A stretch of DNA of 33,802 nt from Streptomyces sp. NRRL S-340 (lineage in GTDB: Bacteria; Actinomycetota; Actinomycetes; Streptomycetales; Streptomycetaceae), in contig NZ_JOIY01000064.1 in assembly GCF_000720185.1 (NCBI RefSeq), positions 1 to 33,802 on the forward strand, written 5' to 3'. How positions within the stretch are numbered: position 1 is the first letter of the stretch; each line of letters starts with the position of its first letter. Below are positions 1 through 12,718 of the stretch, piece after piece. Below the pieces are notes generated by a model. That model ran no database searches and was not told the origin of the DNA. It was given only the letters and a program-made list of their open reading frames with translations. The position numbers and the translations under genes were made by a program.

Positions 1-256
1 CGACGCCGTACGCGAACGCCGCGACCGCTCCGTCCAGGAGGTCGACACCTTCCTGCACCGCGCCACCGACGAAGGCCTCCTCCGCCCCGACCAGCCCGAA
101 GGATGGGCCGGGCCGCTGCTGCCCGAGCTGATCCAGCTGGCCGCCCGCCGGCAGACACACCTCAGCGCCGCCCGGGCCGCCGACGTGGTGGTCAGCACCT
201 ACCTGAACGGAATCGGACGGCCGCGGGCACACGGCCGGGACGGCGCCCTCGCGTGA
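1..256 (+). CDS. TetR-family regulator, C-terminal fragment
   Basis: This is the 3' end of a gene that begins before the window. Reading from base 2 gives 84 codons ending at a TGA at 254-256. The peptide is helical and contains DEGLLRPDQ, then a helix-rich stretch ending in ADVVVSTYLNGIGRP. That layout (a G-L-R-P-D turn followed by a final helix ending in a short GI tail) is typical of the ligand-binding C-terminus of TetR regulators. The DNA-binding domain lies outside the window, so the family call rests on the C-terminus alone. The gene converges with the SDR gene at 980-1813 across a repeat-rich gap. Whether it regulates that gene is unknown. Confidence 0.55.
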   Translation, partial: DAVRERRDRSVQEVDTFLHRATDEGLLRPDQPEGWAGPLLPELIQLAARRQTHLSAARAADVVVSTYLNGIGRPRAHGRDGALA

Positions 257-366
257 GGAGGCTCGCGGTGGTGGAGACACGTCCGCACCGGCGGACGGAG
301 TCAGCACCGGTGCGGAGAGTCGGGACGCGGCGGAGGGCCAGGGGCGCGGCGGGCGGATTCGGAGCC

Positions 367-600
367 GTGGCGTCGAGTCAAGGGCATGACGTCGAGTCAG
401 GGGTGCGGCGGACCGAGTCAGCGGCGTGGCGTCGAGTCAAGGGCATGACGTCGAGTCAGGGGCGCAGCGGACCGAGTCAGCGCCGTGGCGTCGAGTCAAG
501 GGCATGACGTCCAGTCAGGGGCGCAGCGGACCGAGTCAGCGCCGTGGCGTCGAGTCAAGGGCGCGGCGGACCGAGTCAGGGGCGTGACACCGAGTCAGCG
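367..600. repeat. 59-bp tandem repeat array with phased GAGTCA core
   Basis: Three near-identical 59-bp units start at 367, 426 and 485. A fourth at 544 lacks about 20 bp of its middle. Each unit consists of three sub-units of 19-21 bp, each with a (C)GAGTCA core. Core starts are 375, 394, 415, 434, 453, 474, 493, 512 (CAGTCA variant), 533, 552, 573 and 592, so the spacing is 19, 19, 21 and repeats. The unit length is not a multiple of three, so the reading frame rotates between units and the repeat cannot be a repeated protein domain. It fills the gap between the 3' ends of the TetR-like gene and the SDR gene. Bases 257-366 before it hold nothing recognisable except one degenerate GAGTCA near 298. 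Confidence 0.9.
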
Positions 601-979
601 GCGCGGATGGCGGCGGTCGTGACGGGACGGCCCCGAAGAAGACGGCCTGAAAAACGGCGGCCACGGAGGAAGACGGCCCCCGAGTGACGGCCACGGACAA
701 GGCCGCCCCGGGCGAGACGGCCGAGCACGAGACGGCCCGCGCGCGAAGCGGCGCCGGGCGAGACGGCCCGCGCGGCAACGCCGCCCCGGGAGCCTGGGCT
801 CACGTGCGGCGGCTGGGCTCACCCGCCGGGCGGCACCACCCGTCGACCAGCACCGTCGCCGAACGGCACCACCGTCGACCAGCACCGTCGCCGACCAGCA
901 CCGCCCGCCGAGCCGCCGCGGGTGAGCCGCCGCGGGTGAGCCGGCCGGCCGCGACCTCGGCGAGCGGCCGGTCGAAACC
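601..979. other. Gene-free low-complexity spacer with short direct repeats
   Basis: No convincing gene is seen here. Open frames exist on both strands, but their peptides are compositionally random (R/A/P/G rich). Between about 600 and 790 the word GACGGCC recurs irregularly. A 22-bp segment at 841-862 is repeated at 873-894 (32-bp period), and a 14-bp segment at 911-924 is repeated at 925-938. The region reads as an expanding and decaying simple repeat behind two convergent genes. Confidence 0.6.
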
Positions 980-1813
980 TCAGCGAGCGGCGGAGACGGT
1001 GACGTCGTGCCAGTGCGCGTCGCTGGCCGCCAGGTCCCGTGCGTTGCTCTCGGCCACATGGGCGGCGTCCACGCCGAGCAGGAGGCGCACCGGGGCGTCC
1101 TCGCGCCCCGCCAGGTCCCGGACGATCTCGGCGACGCGGCGCGGCTCGGACGACGGCAGCTGCGAGGCGGCCTCCCCGGAGCGGAGCATGTCGAGGAAGG
1201 CGCCCACCGTCTGCCGGTAGGGCTCGCTGACCGGCGGCACGGTCATGGACGACCCGGCCCAGTCGGTGTTCATGCCGCCCGGTTCCAGGGCGGTGACCTT
1301 GATGCCGAGCGGAGCGACCTCCTGGGCCAGGACCGTGGAGAACCCGCTGACCGCCCACTTCGCGCTCTGGTAGGCGGCCAGTCCGGGAGTGGTGACCCGG
1401 GCGCCGACCGAGGAGACCTGGATGATGTGGCCGGATCCCTGTTCGCGCAGGGCCGGGAGCACGGCCTTGGTGACGTGCACGACCCCGTAGAAGTCCGTGT
1501 CGATCTGCGCGCGGAAGTCCTCCAGCGTGACGTCCTCGACGGAGGCCATGTCGGCGTAGCCGGCGTTGTTGACCACGACGTCCAGCCGGCCGAAGCGCTC
1601 CAGGCCCTGCCGGACCGCCCGGACCACCTCGTCGTTGCGCGCGACGTCCAGCTGAACGGGCAGCACCCGTTCGCCGTACCGGGTGACGAGGTCGCCGAAC
1701 CGTGCGGTGTCACGGGCCGTGGCGACCACACGGTCACCGGCCTCCAGGGCGACCTCCACGATCGCGCGGCCCAGACCGCGCGAGCCGCCGGTGACGAACC
1801 AGACCTTGGACAT
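980..1813 (-). CDS. SDR-family NAD(P)-dependent oxidoreductase
   Basis: A 277-residue classical short-chain dehydrogenase/reductase, which oxidises or reduces a hydroxyl/carbonyl group using NAD(P)(H). The Rossmann cofactor motif TGGSRGLG is at residues 8-15 and NNAG at 82-85. The catalytic Ser is at about 134/135, with Tyr148 and Lys152 in YQSAK. The length fits the classical subfamily. I chose the ATG at 1813 because MSKVWFVTGG is a normal SDR N-terminus and a GGAAGGA-type ribosome binding site lies just upstream. An in-frame ATG further out (1864) would add an unconserved tail. Basic residues after the glycine motif (SRG) and later (ATARDT) lean towards NADP. The substrate cannot be inferred. 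The gene has its own promoter region with repeated GTACGT-like sites. Confidence 0.92.
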   Translation of the reverse strand: MSKVWFVTGGSRGLGRAIVEVALEAGDRVVATARDTARFGDLVTRYGERVLPVQLDVARNDEVVRAVRQGLERFGRLDVVVNNAGYADMASVEDVTLEDFRAQIDTDFYGVVHVTKAVLPALREQGSGHIIQVSSVGARVTTPGLAAYQSAKWAVSGFSTVLAQEVAPLGIKVTALEPGGMNTDWAGSSMTVPPVSEPYRQTVGAFLDMLRSGEAASQLPSSEPRRVAEIVRDLAGREDAPVRLLLGVDAAHVAESNARDLAASDAHWHDVTVSAAR

Positions 1814-1883
1814 GTGCTGTTCCTTCCCCGTCCGGGGGAGCGCGCGCCGATCGGGGGCGCGCACCGCGCCTGCCGGACTGCTT

Positions 1884-1924
1884 GAATATGTACGTTTTTC
1901 AGGTACGTGCTGTCAGGTATGTGC
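1884..1924 (-). promoter_or_regulatory. SDR promoter with three spaced GTACGT-type repeats
   Basis: On the minus strand a CTGACA hexamer and a TACATA hexamer are separated by 18 bp, a fair sigma-70-like promoter ending about 75 bp upstream of the SDR ATG. The same stretch carries GTACGT at 1890-1895, GTACGT at 1903-1908 and GTATGT at 1917-1922. The last two lie inside a 12-bp direct repeat (TCAGGTACGTGC / TCAGGTATGTGC, 14-bp period). Repeats overlapping promoter elements suggest a repressor site. The regulator is not identified. Confidence 0.45.
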
Positions 1925-2071
1925 GGACCGCCGCACGGTCCGGGCGGCACACCACCGCGCGGCCCGTCCGCACGAGGCACGGCCGGGCCGCGTGGCAGCG
2001 CAGGAGCGGCCGGACCGGGCCGTGCGCCGGGCCTGCCGCCCCCGGTCCGCCGGCCGTCCGGCGAGGAACGC

Positions 2072-2099
2072 TCCCCGCCCGCCGGTCGCGCGGCGGGGA
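2072..2099 (-). terminator. Hairpin downstream of the alpha/beta hydrolase
   Basis: TCCCCGCC at 2072-2079 pairs with GGCGGGGA at 2092-2099 around a 12-base loop. It lies 17 bases beyond the stop codon of the hydrolase read on the minus strand. There is no U-tract, as is usual for high-GC actinomycete terminators. Confidence 0.5.
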
Positions 2100-2115
2100 A
2101 CGCCCTGTCTGCCGG

Positions 2116-7319
<5,204 letters not shown>

Positions 7320-7329
7320 GAGCCGGAGC

Positions 7330-7364
7330 GGCCCGCCCGGAGCCCCCCGGGTTCCGGGCGGGCC
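7330..7364 (+). terminator. 12-bp stem terminator of the RICIN glycosidase gene
   Basis: GGCCCGCCCGGA at 7330-7341 pairs perfectly with TCCGGGCGGGCC at 7353-7364 around an 11-base loop, 10 bases after the stop codon. It separates the glycosidase gene from the two-component system. Confidence 0.75.
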
Positions 7365-7577
7365 GGCCGCTCGCCGCCCGCACCGCGGGCCGGACCGGCA
7401 GCCACCGCTCGGGCAGTTCCGGGCCGTCGGCCCGTGCTGCACGCCGCGCGTCGCCATCAGCCGCGCGTCCCACGTGGCCCACGCCCGAATGTCAGGAAGT
7501 CGTCGTGTTCCTGTCGTGGTCCGGTGCTCCTTGCCGTGATCCGCCGCGACGGCGGGGCCGCGCCGCCGCGCACTTCC

Positions 7578-7583
7578 TACGAT
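7578..7583 (+). promoter_or_regulatory. -10 element; response-regulator mRNA probably leaderless
   Basis: TACGAT fits the Streptomyces -10 pattern TANNNT and ends 6 bases before the ATG at 7590, so transcription would start at or next to that ATG. No Shine-Dalgarno sequence is visible upstream of the ATG, which also fits a leaderless transcript. No good -35 hexamer is seen at the normal distance, suggesting dependence on an activator, possibly the regulator itself. Confidence 0.45.
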
Positions 7584-7589
7584 GGCCAC

Positions 7590-8381
7590 ATGTGTGCGTA
7601 TGTGCTGCTTGCCGACGACGACCCCAAACAGACCGATCTCATCCGGCGCTACCTGGAGGGAGAGGGCCACACGGTCGGTGCCGTCCATGACGGGCGGGCC
7701 GCCCTGGAGGAGGCCAGGCGGCGGATGCCCGACCTCCTGGTACTGGACTGGATGATGCCCCGCACGGACGGCCTGGACGTGTGCCGGGTGCTGCGCGGGG
7801 AGTCCGACGTGCCGGTCCTGATGCTCACCGCCCGCGCGGAGGAGGACGACCTGCTGCTCGCCCTCGACCTCGGTGCGGACGATTACATGACGAAACCGTG
7901 CAGCCCGCGCGAACTGGTCGCCCGCGTCCGAACTCTGCTCAGACGGACCGGCCGCACGGCCGCCCCCGGCAGCACTCCCGCTGCGGTTCCCGGCGCCGCC
8001 GCGCCCGCGCCGGTCTTCGTGGTCGGCTCGCTGGTGGTCGACCCGGCCCGCTTCGAGGTCCGGGTGGACGGCCGCGCGGTCGTCTGCACACCCGGCGAGT
8101 TCCGGGTGCTGGAGATGCTGGTGTCGGCTCCCGGCCGGGTGTTCACCAGGAAACAGGTTCTGGAACATCTGCACGGCATCGACCGGTATGTCACCACACG
8201 GACGGTTGACGGACACGTCATGAACCTGCGCCGCAAGATAGAACGCGACCCCACCCGCCCCGAACGGCTGCTCACCGTCTACGGAGTCGGCTACAAGATC
8301 GCCGAGGTCCGCGGCGAGACACCCGCCGGCCGCCGCCCCGCGCACCCCGCCGACCGCGGAACCGGCTCCCGTGCGCGGTGA
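7590..8381 (+). CDS. OmpR-family DNA-binding response regulator
   Basis: A 263-residue response regulator. The receiver domain (residues 1-120) has the acidic pocket D9-D11, phosphoacceptor Asp53 (LVLDWMMP), Thr80 and Lys102 (TKP). A Pro/Ala-rich linker of about 20 residues follows. The C-terminal winged helix (about 135-235) contains TPGEFRVLEML, FTRKQVLEHL and VDGHVMNLRRKIE, ending with the YGVGYK wing. Phosphorylation by the partner kinase should drive binding to direct repeats in target promoters. The ATG at 7590 begins immediately before the conserved AYVLLADDD strand. The stop lies within the kinase start (11-bp overlap), so translation is coupled. Likely targets include the nearby peptidase and transporter operons, but this is inferred from position only. 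Confidence 0.95.
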   Translation: MCAYVLLADDDPKQTDLIRRYLEGEGHTVGAVHDGRAALEEARRRMPDLLVLDWMMPRTDGLDVCRVLRGESDVPVLMLTARAEEDDLLLALDLGADDYMTKPCSPRELVARVRTLLRRTGRTAAPGSTPAAVPGAAAPAPVFVVGSLVVDPARFEVRVDGRAVVCTPGEFRVLEMLVSAPGRVFTRKQVLEHLHGIDRYVTTRTVDGHVMNLRRKIERDPTRPERLLTVYGVGYKIAEVRGETPAGRRPAHPADRGTGSRAR

Positions 8382-10197
8382 CATACCGCTGCGCCGCAGC
8401 CTGCGGGCGCGGCTGCTGGGACTCTCCGCGCTGGTCTCCCTCTGCTCGATCGCCGCGACGGCCTGGCTGGTCGCCAGCCTCACCGCCGTCGCGATCGGCC
8501 GCGAACACGGCCAGGTCCTCGCCGACGACGCACGCATCTACGACACGCTCGTCGGCTACGCGGCCACCCACACCGACTGGGACGGGGCGGGGCAGACGGT
8601 CCACGCCCTGGCCCGGCAGACCGGCCGCCGGATCACTCTCACCGACCAGGACCGCCGCGTGCTGGCGGACTCCGGGGACGGTACCCGCCGAGCGGCCGGA
8701 TCGCTGCCCACTACGGCGTCGGCGACCGTCGACCCGCTGGCCGTGGACAGCGCCCTCGCCCCGCGCCGCGACGGCGCCCGGTCCGACGGCATCGATCCGC
8801 GCGCCGTCGGCCCCTTCCGGCTGCCCGGCAAGGAGAAGGCCGAACTGGACGCCGTCGCCGACCGCGTGGCCGCCTGCGTACGCTCCACCGGACGGTTGTC
8901 CGGCGTCGAGATCACCCGGCAGCCCAACGGACGGCCCGAAGTCGAGTTCGACGGCCAGGCCCTCGAGACCGGCGACCGCTGCGCGTCCAGCGGCCTGCAC
9001 CGGCTCACACCCACGGAGTCCAAGGCGCTCACCCAGCTCGGCCGACTCGTCAACGACTGCCTCACCGGCCGCCACGCCCCGCGCATCCAGCTCGCCGCCG
9101 ACCTGGCCTGGGCCCCCTCCACCCGGCGCGGCGCGCCGGACAGCCGGGCGGTGACGACCTGTCTCACCACCGCTCGCCGCGAACAGCTCGCTCCCTACGT
9201 GGCCTCCCCCGTGCTGCTCTTCGCCACCGCGCCCGACCAGAAGATCGCCACCTTCTTCGACCTCTCCGGCGCCAACCGCACCCGGATCTCGGGTGCCGCC
9301 GTCGCCGTTCTGCTGGTCACCGTGACCGTCACGTTCGTCGCCGGCACCCGCATGGTGAGGCCGCTGCGCGCCCTGACCGGCGCCGCCCAGCGGATGGCGG
9401 AGGGCGACCAGAACGCACGCGTCGAGGTGAGCGGCGGCGACGAGTTCGGCAGGCTGGCCGCCGCGTTCAACCTGATGGCGAGCAGACGGCAGCAGCTGGA
9501 GGAGATGCGGCGGGCTCTGGTGAGCGACGTCGCCCACGAACTGCGCGGACCGCTCGGCAACGTCCGGGGCTGGCTGGAGGCCGTCGAGGACGGTGTGGTC
9601 CCTGCCGACGAGAGCGTCGTCTCCTCGCTGCTGGAGGAGGCGATGCTGCTCCAGCACATCATCGACGACCTGCGTGACCTCGCCGCGGCCGACGCCGGCG
9701 CGCTCAGACTGCACCCGGAGGATGTCGACGCGGCCGCGCTGCTCGCCCAGGTCGCCCGCGCCCACCGGGCCGGAGCCGCTGCCGCCGGTGTGGACCTGCG
9801 GGTGCGGGCCGGGCAGGTCCCCGCCCTGTACGCCGATCCCGTACGGCTGCGCCAGGCGGTCGGGAACCTGGTGTCCAACGCCGTACGGCACACACCCGCG
9901 GGCGGAACGGTCACCCTGTCCGCCGAAGTGGAGGGCGACGAGGCGGTGTTCGCCGTCGAGGACACCGGATCCGGAATCGGCGCCGAGGAGCTGCCCAAGG
10001 TCTTCGACCGGTTCTGGCGTGCGGACAAGTCCCGCAGCAGGCAGAGCGGCGGCAGCGGTCTCGGCCTGTCCATCGTCCGCAAACTCGCCGAGGCACACGG
10101 TGGCACCGCGAACGCGACGAGCGTGCCCGGTGCGGGATCGGTCTTCTCGCTGCGGCTGCCGGCCGGCCCCCGCGGTGCCGGGGGCCGGGACGGCTGA
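8371..10197 (+). CDS. Sensor histidine kinase with four-cysteine extracellular domain
   Basis: 608 residues, GTG start overlapping the response-regulator stop. TM1 (about 14-38) and TM2 (about 306-326) enclose an unusually large 265-residue extracellular region. A HAMP linker (MVRPLRALTGAAQRMAEG) comes next. HisKA follows with His389 in SDVAHELRGPL. HATPase_c has the N box (Asn503), G1 DTGSGIG (531-537), the F box FDRFWR and G2 GGSGLGLSI. The ectodomain has cysteines at 169, 204, 230 and 264, each of 169 and 230 at the end of a predicted helix (VAACVRSTG, VNDCLTGR). That pattern recurs in the lipoprotein at 12719-13360. The ectodomain otherwise matches no sensor family I can name. The stop codon directly abuts the stop of the M1 peptidase gene on the other strand. 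Confidence 0.94.
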   Translation: MRGDIPLRRSLRARLLGLSALVSLCSIAATAWLVASLTAVAIGREHGQVLADDARIYDTLVGYAATHTDWDGAGQTVHALARQTGRRITLTDQDRRVLADSGDGTRRAAGSLPTTASATVDPLAVDSALAPRRDGARSDGIDPRAVGPFRLPGKEKAELDAVADRVAACVRSTGRLSGVEITRQPNGRPEVEFDGQALETGDRCASSGLHRLTPTESKALTQLGRLVNDCLTGRHAPRIQLAADLAWAPSTRRGAPDSRAVTTCLTTARREQLAPYVASPVLLFATAPDQKIATFFDLSGANRTRISGAAVAVLLVTVTVTFVAGTRMVRPLRALTGAAQRMAEGDQNARVEVSGGDEFGRLAAAFNLMASRRQQLEEMRRALVSDVAHELRGPLGNVRGWLEAVEDGVVPADESVVSSLLEEAMLLQHIIDDLRDLAAADAGALRLHPEDVDAAALLAQVARAHRAGAAAAGVDLRVRAGQVPALYADPVRLRQAVGNLVSNAVRHTPAGGTVTLSAEVEGDEAVFAVEDTGSGIGAEELPKVFDRFWRADKSRSRQSGGSGLGLSIVRKLAEAHGGTANATSVPGAGSVFSLRLPAGPRGAGGRDG

Positions 10198-11631
10198 TCA
10201 GGCGTGCGGGCGGGCGGCCCGCGGGGCCGTGGCCAGGGAGCCCGGATACAGGTACCGGTCCGGCGGGATCACGGTGCTGTGCGCCCACGCCGTGAAGAAG
10301 CCGCGCAGGTCCTGGTGGGACAGCTCGTCCGCCAGGATCTCGAACTGCGGCCAGGACGCGTTGCCGTAGCGGTGCGCGGACTGCCACTGCCGCAGGATCC
10401 GGAAGAACACGTCGTCACCCACCGTGCGCCGCAGGGCGTGCAGCATCAGCGGACCCCGTTCGTACAGGGCGGGGTCCAGCTCCCGCCCGGCACCAGGGTC
10501 GTACAGCGGGACGCGCCAGTAGTCCGGGTCGGCGCGGTTCTCCTCGACCTCCGGCCCGTAGAAGTCGTGGTCGAGGTCGGCGCCCCCCTGGTGCTCGTTC
10601 CAGAGCCACTGGGCGTACGAGGCGAAGCACTCGGCGACGCAGCCGTCCCGCCAGTCCGTGAACGACACGCTGTCGCCGAACCACTGGTGGGCCAGCTCGT
10701 GCGCCATCGCCACGTCGAACAGGCCCACGTCGTACGTCGGACGGCTCTGCGTCTCCAAGTCGGGGGCCTGCCTGGCCTGCCTGGCGCGTGATGAGGTGAC
10801 GATGGCTCCGGCCGAGGAGAACGGGTACGGGCCGAACCGGGAGGAGAGGAAGCCGAGGATCTTCTTCTGAAGCGCCTCGGCCTCCGCGTCCACGATCGTG
10901 CCGGGCCCGATGGCGTTGACCACCGGGGTGCCGTCGTCCAGCGTGTCGGTGTGCACCGTGAACCGGTCGACAGCCATGGTGCTGGCGTAGGTGACCAGCG
11001 GCCTGTCCTCGTACCAGCGGAAGGTGCGGTGGCCCGCGCCGTCGTCGGTCACCGGGCCGGGCCGCCCGTTGCCGACGACGGTCCAGCCGTCCGGGACCGT
11101 CGCCGTCAGCCGAAAGGTCGCCTTGTCGGACGGGTGGTCGTTGGCCGGATACCAGGCCGTGGCCGCGTGCGGTTCACCGATGACCGACACACCGCCGTTG
11201 GCCAGGGGGATCCAGCCGTCGCCGACCGGCTTGCCCGCGTACCGTACGCGCACCGAGAAAGGGGCTCCCTTGCGCAGCCGCCGGGCCGGGGTGACGACGA
11301 GTTCGTGTGCGCCCTCGCGTGTCACCGCGTCAGCCTTCAGCCCGTCGACGGTGACCGAGGAGACGTCGAAGCCGGCCAGGTCCAGATGGAAGCGGTCCAG
11401 GTCCCCCAGGGCGCGCGCGGTGACCGTGGTGTCGCCGTCCAGATGGTCGGGGCGGGCCGGGTCGTAGACGACACGCACGTCGTACTGAGCGACGTCGTAA
11501 CCGGAGTTGCCGTCGTCGGGATAGTAGGGGTCGCCCACACCGGACCCGCCGTCGGCCGCTGAGGCAGGTGCCAGAGAGGTGAGCACGCACAGGGCGAGCG
11601 CGGCGAGCGGAGGGATCAGACGGCGCTTCAT
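10198..11631 (-). CDS. Secreted M1-family zinc metallopeptidase
   Basis: 477 residues with a Sec signal peptide (MKRRLIPPLAALALCVL..., cleavage near ASA|A at about 25). The N-terminal beta-saddle covers roughly 45-230. The zinc site is His311-Glu312-x-x-His315 (HELAH) with the third ligand Glu334 in DGCVAECFASY, the standard M1 spacing. The classical GAMEN exopeptidase motif is absent. At that place the protein has DLETQSRPTY, as in the short actinobacterial M1 clade. The length is also about half that of full M1 aminopeptidases, since the large helical C-terminal domain is missing. The ATG at 11631 overlaps the stop of the M28 peptidase (ATGA), so the two are translated together and exported together. 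Expected role: extracellular N-terminal trimming of peptides. Confidence 0.92.
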   Translation of the reverse strand: MKRRLIPPLAALALCVLTSLAPASAADGGSGVGDPYYPDDGNSGYDVAQYDVRVVYDPARPDHLDGDTTVTARALGDLDRFHLDLAGFDVSSVTVDGLKADAVTREGAHELVVTPARRLRKGAPFSVRVRYAGKPVGDGWIPLANGGVSVIGEPHAATAWYPANDHPSDKATFRLTATVPDGWTVVGNGRPGPVTDDGAGHRTFRWYEDRPLVTYASTMAVDRFTVHTDTLDDGTPVVNAIGPGTIVDAEAEALQKKILGFLSSRFGPYPFSSAGAIVTSSRARQARQAPDLETQSRPTYDVGLFDVAMAHELAHQWFGDSVSFTDWRDGCVAECFASYAQWLWNEHQGGADLDHDFYGPEVEENRADPDYWRVPLYDPGAGRELDPALYERGPLMLHALRRTVGDDVFFRILRQWQSAHRYGNASWPQFEILADELSHQDLRGFFTAWAHSTVIPPDRYLYPGSLATAPRAARPHA

Positions 11632-12530
11632 CGGCGGTCCTGGGCGAGCGCGAGGTTCCAGGTCACATCGAGCACGGCGTTCGTGCTGAGTGTCAGCACG
11701 TCCGGGTCCACGTTGTGGATGTCGTCGCAGGCGCTGTGGATGCAGTCGGAGATGCCGGTGGTGAAACCGGCCATGGGGATGCCGGCGGCGGCGAAGGACT
11801 GGTCGTCCGAGCCGGTGTTCCCGATGTCGAAGGTGGGGACCGACCGGGCCGCGAAGTACGCCTCGAACGCCTTGGTGGGCTCCACGGCGCCGGCGGCCCC
11901 GGCCGGGTCGTGGGTGACCAGCCACGTCGTGGTGTGCCGGGAACCGGCCTGGTCGAAGTTGAGGTAGCTGGTGATGGCGGAACGCTGGGCGGCAAAGAGG
12001 CTGTTCACATAGTGCGCCGACCCGAACAGGCCGCCCTCCTCCGCGCCCCACCATGCGAAGCGGAGGTGCCGGTCGGTGCGCGGGTGCGCGCGGGCCACGG
12101 CGACCGCGGTGGCCAGGACGGCGGCCGATCCCGACCCGTTGTCGTTGATGCCGGGACCCGCCTGGACGCTGTCCAGGTGCGCGCCCAGCATGAGGGTGTC
12201 ACGGATGTCTCCGCCCGGCAGGTCGGCGATCAGGTTGTAGCCCGTGGCACCGTCGTGGGTGAACGGCTGGAGGACGGTGTGGTAGCCCGCCCGCTCGAGC
12301 ACCCGTTTCACGTACGCCACGGACTCCCGGTAACCCGGGGTGCCGTGCGCCCGGTTGCCGCCGTTGCGGTCGGCGATGGCCTGGAACTCCTCCAGGTACG
12401 GCATGACACTCTGCGCGGTGACCGTCGGCGGATCCGGAACACCGGCGGCCGCACCGGCGGGAGCGGTGCCGAGCAGACCGGTACACAGCGCGGCGACGGC
12501 GATGCCGCGCAGCAGGTGGCGCGATGCCAT
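11628..12530 (-). CDS. Secreted M28 aminopeptidase (SGAP-like)
   Basis: 300 residues with a Sec signal peptide (MASRHLLRGIAVAALC..., cleavage near AGAAAG). It closely matches the double-zinc Streptomyces griseus aminopeptidase (SGAP) plan. Predicted zinc ligands are His118 (GAHLDS), Asp130 (GINDNGSGS), Glu165 and Asp193, whose spacings of 12, 35 and 28 equal those of SGAP. The last ligand is His265 inside a CxHxxC loop (Cys263/Cys268, probable disulfide). Glu164 is the catalytic base. SGAP-type enzymes remove large hydrophobic N-terminal residues. The ATG at 12530 follows an AGGAG ribosome binding site. It is the first gene of a two-gene operon with the M1 peptidase and is divergent from the lipoprotein operon across 188 bp. 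Confidence 0.95.
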   Translation of the reverse strand: MASRHLLRGIAVAALCTGLLGTAPAGAAAGVPDPPTVTAQSVMPYLEEFQAIADRNGGNRAHGTPGYRESVAYVKRVLERAGYHTVLQPFTHDGATGYNLIADLPGGDIRDTLMLGAHLDSVQAGPGINDNGSGSAAVLATAVAVARAHPRTDRHLRFAWWGAEEGGLFGSAHYVNSLFAAQRSAITSYLNFDQAGSRHTTTWLVTHDPAGAAGAVEPTKAFEAYFAARSVPTFDIGNTGSDDQSFAAAGIPMAGFTTGISDCIHSACDDIHNVDPDVLTLSTNAVLDVTWNLALAQDRR

Positions 12531-12718
12531 GGGATCGCTCTCCTGTCGATAGGGGGCTTGACGGCCAGGACGGTAGGACGGAGATGTTCCGCGGCTGTCC
12601 TGTTCCGGTGAGGGAGTTGTCGGCGTCCGGTCGGCCGGTGCATCGATGCGAGGCGCCACCGCGGGGCGCACGGCACCGACAAGGGTTCCTGACAGTTTCC
12701 CGACACATCGTGCCGAGC

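Noticed and set aside
367..600. CRISPR array
   Set aside because: The units are contiguous with no unique spacers, sub-repeats are 19-21 bp, and no cas gene is nearby.
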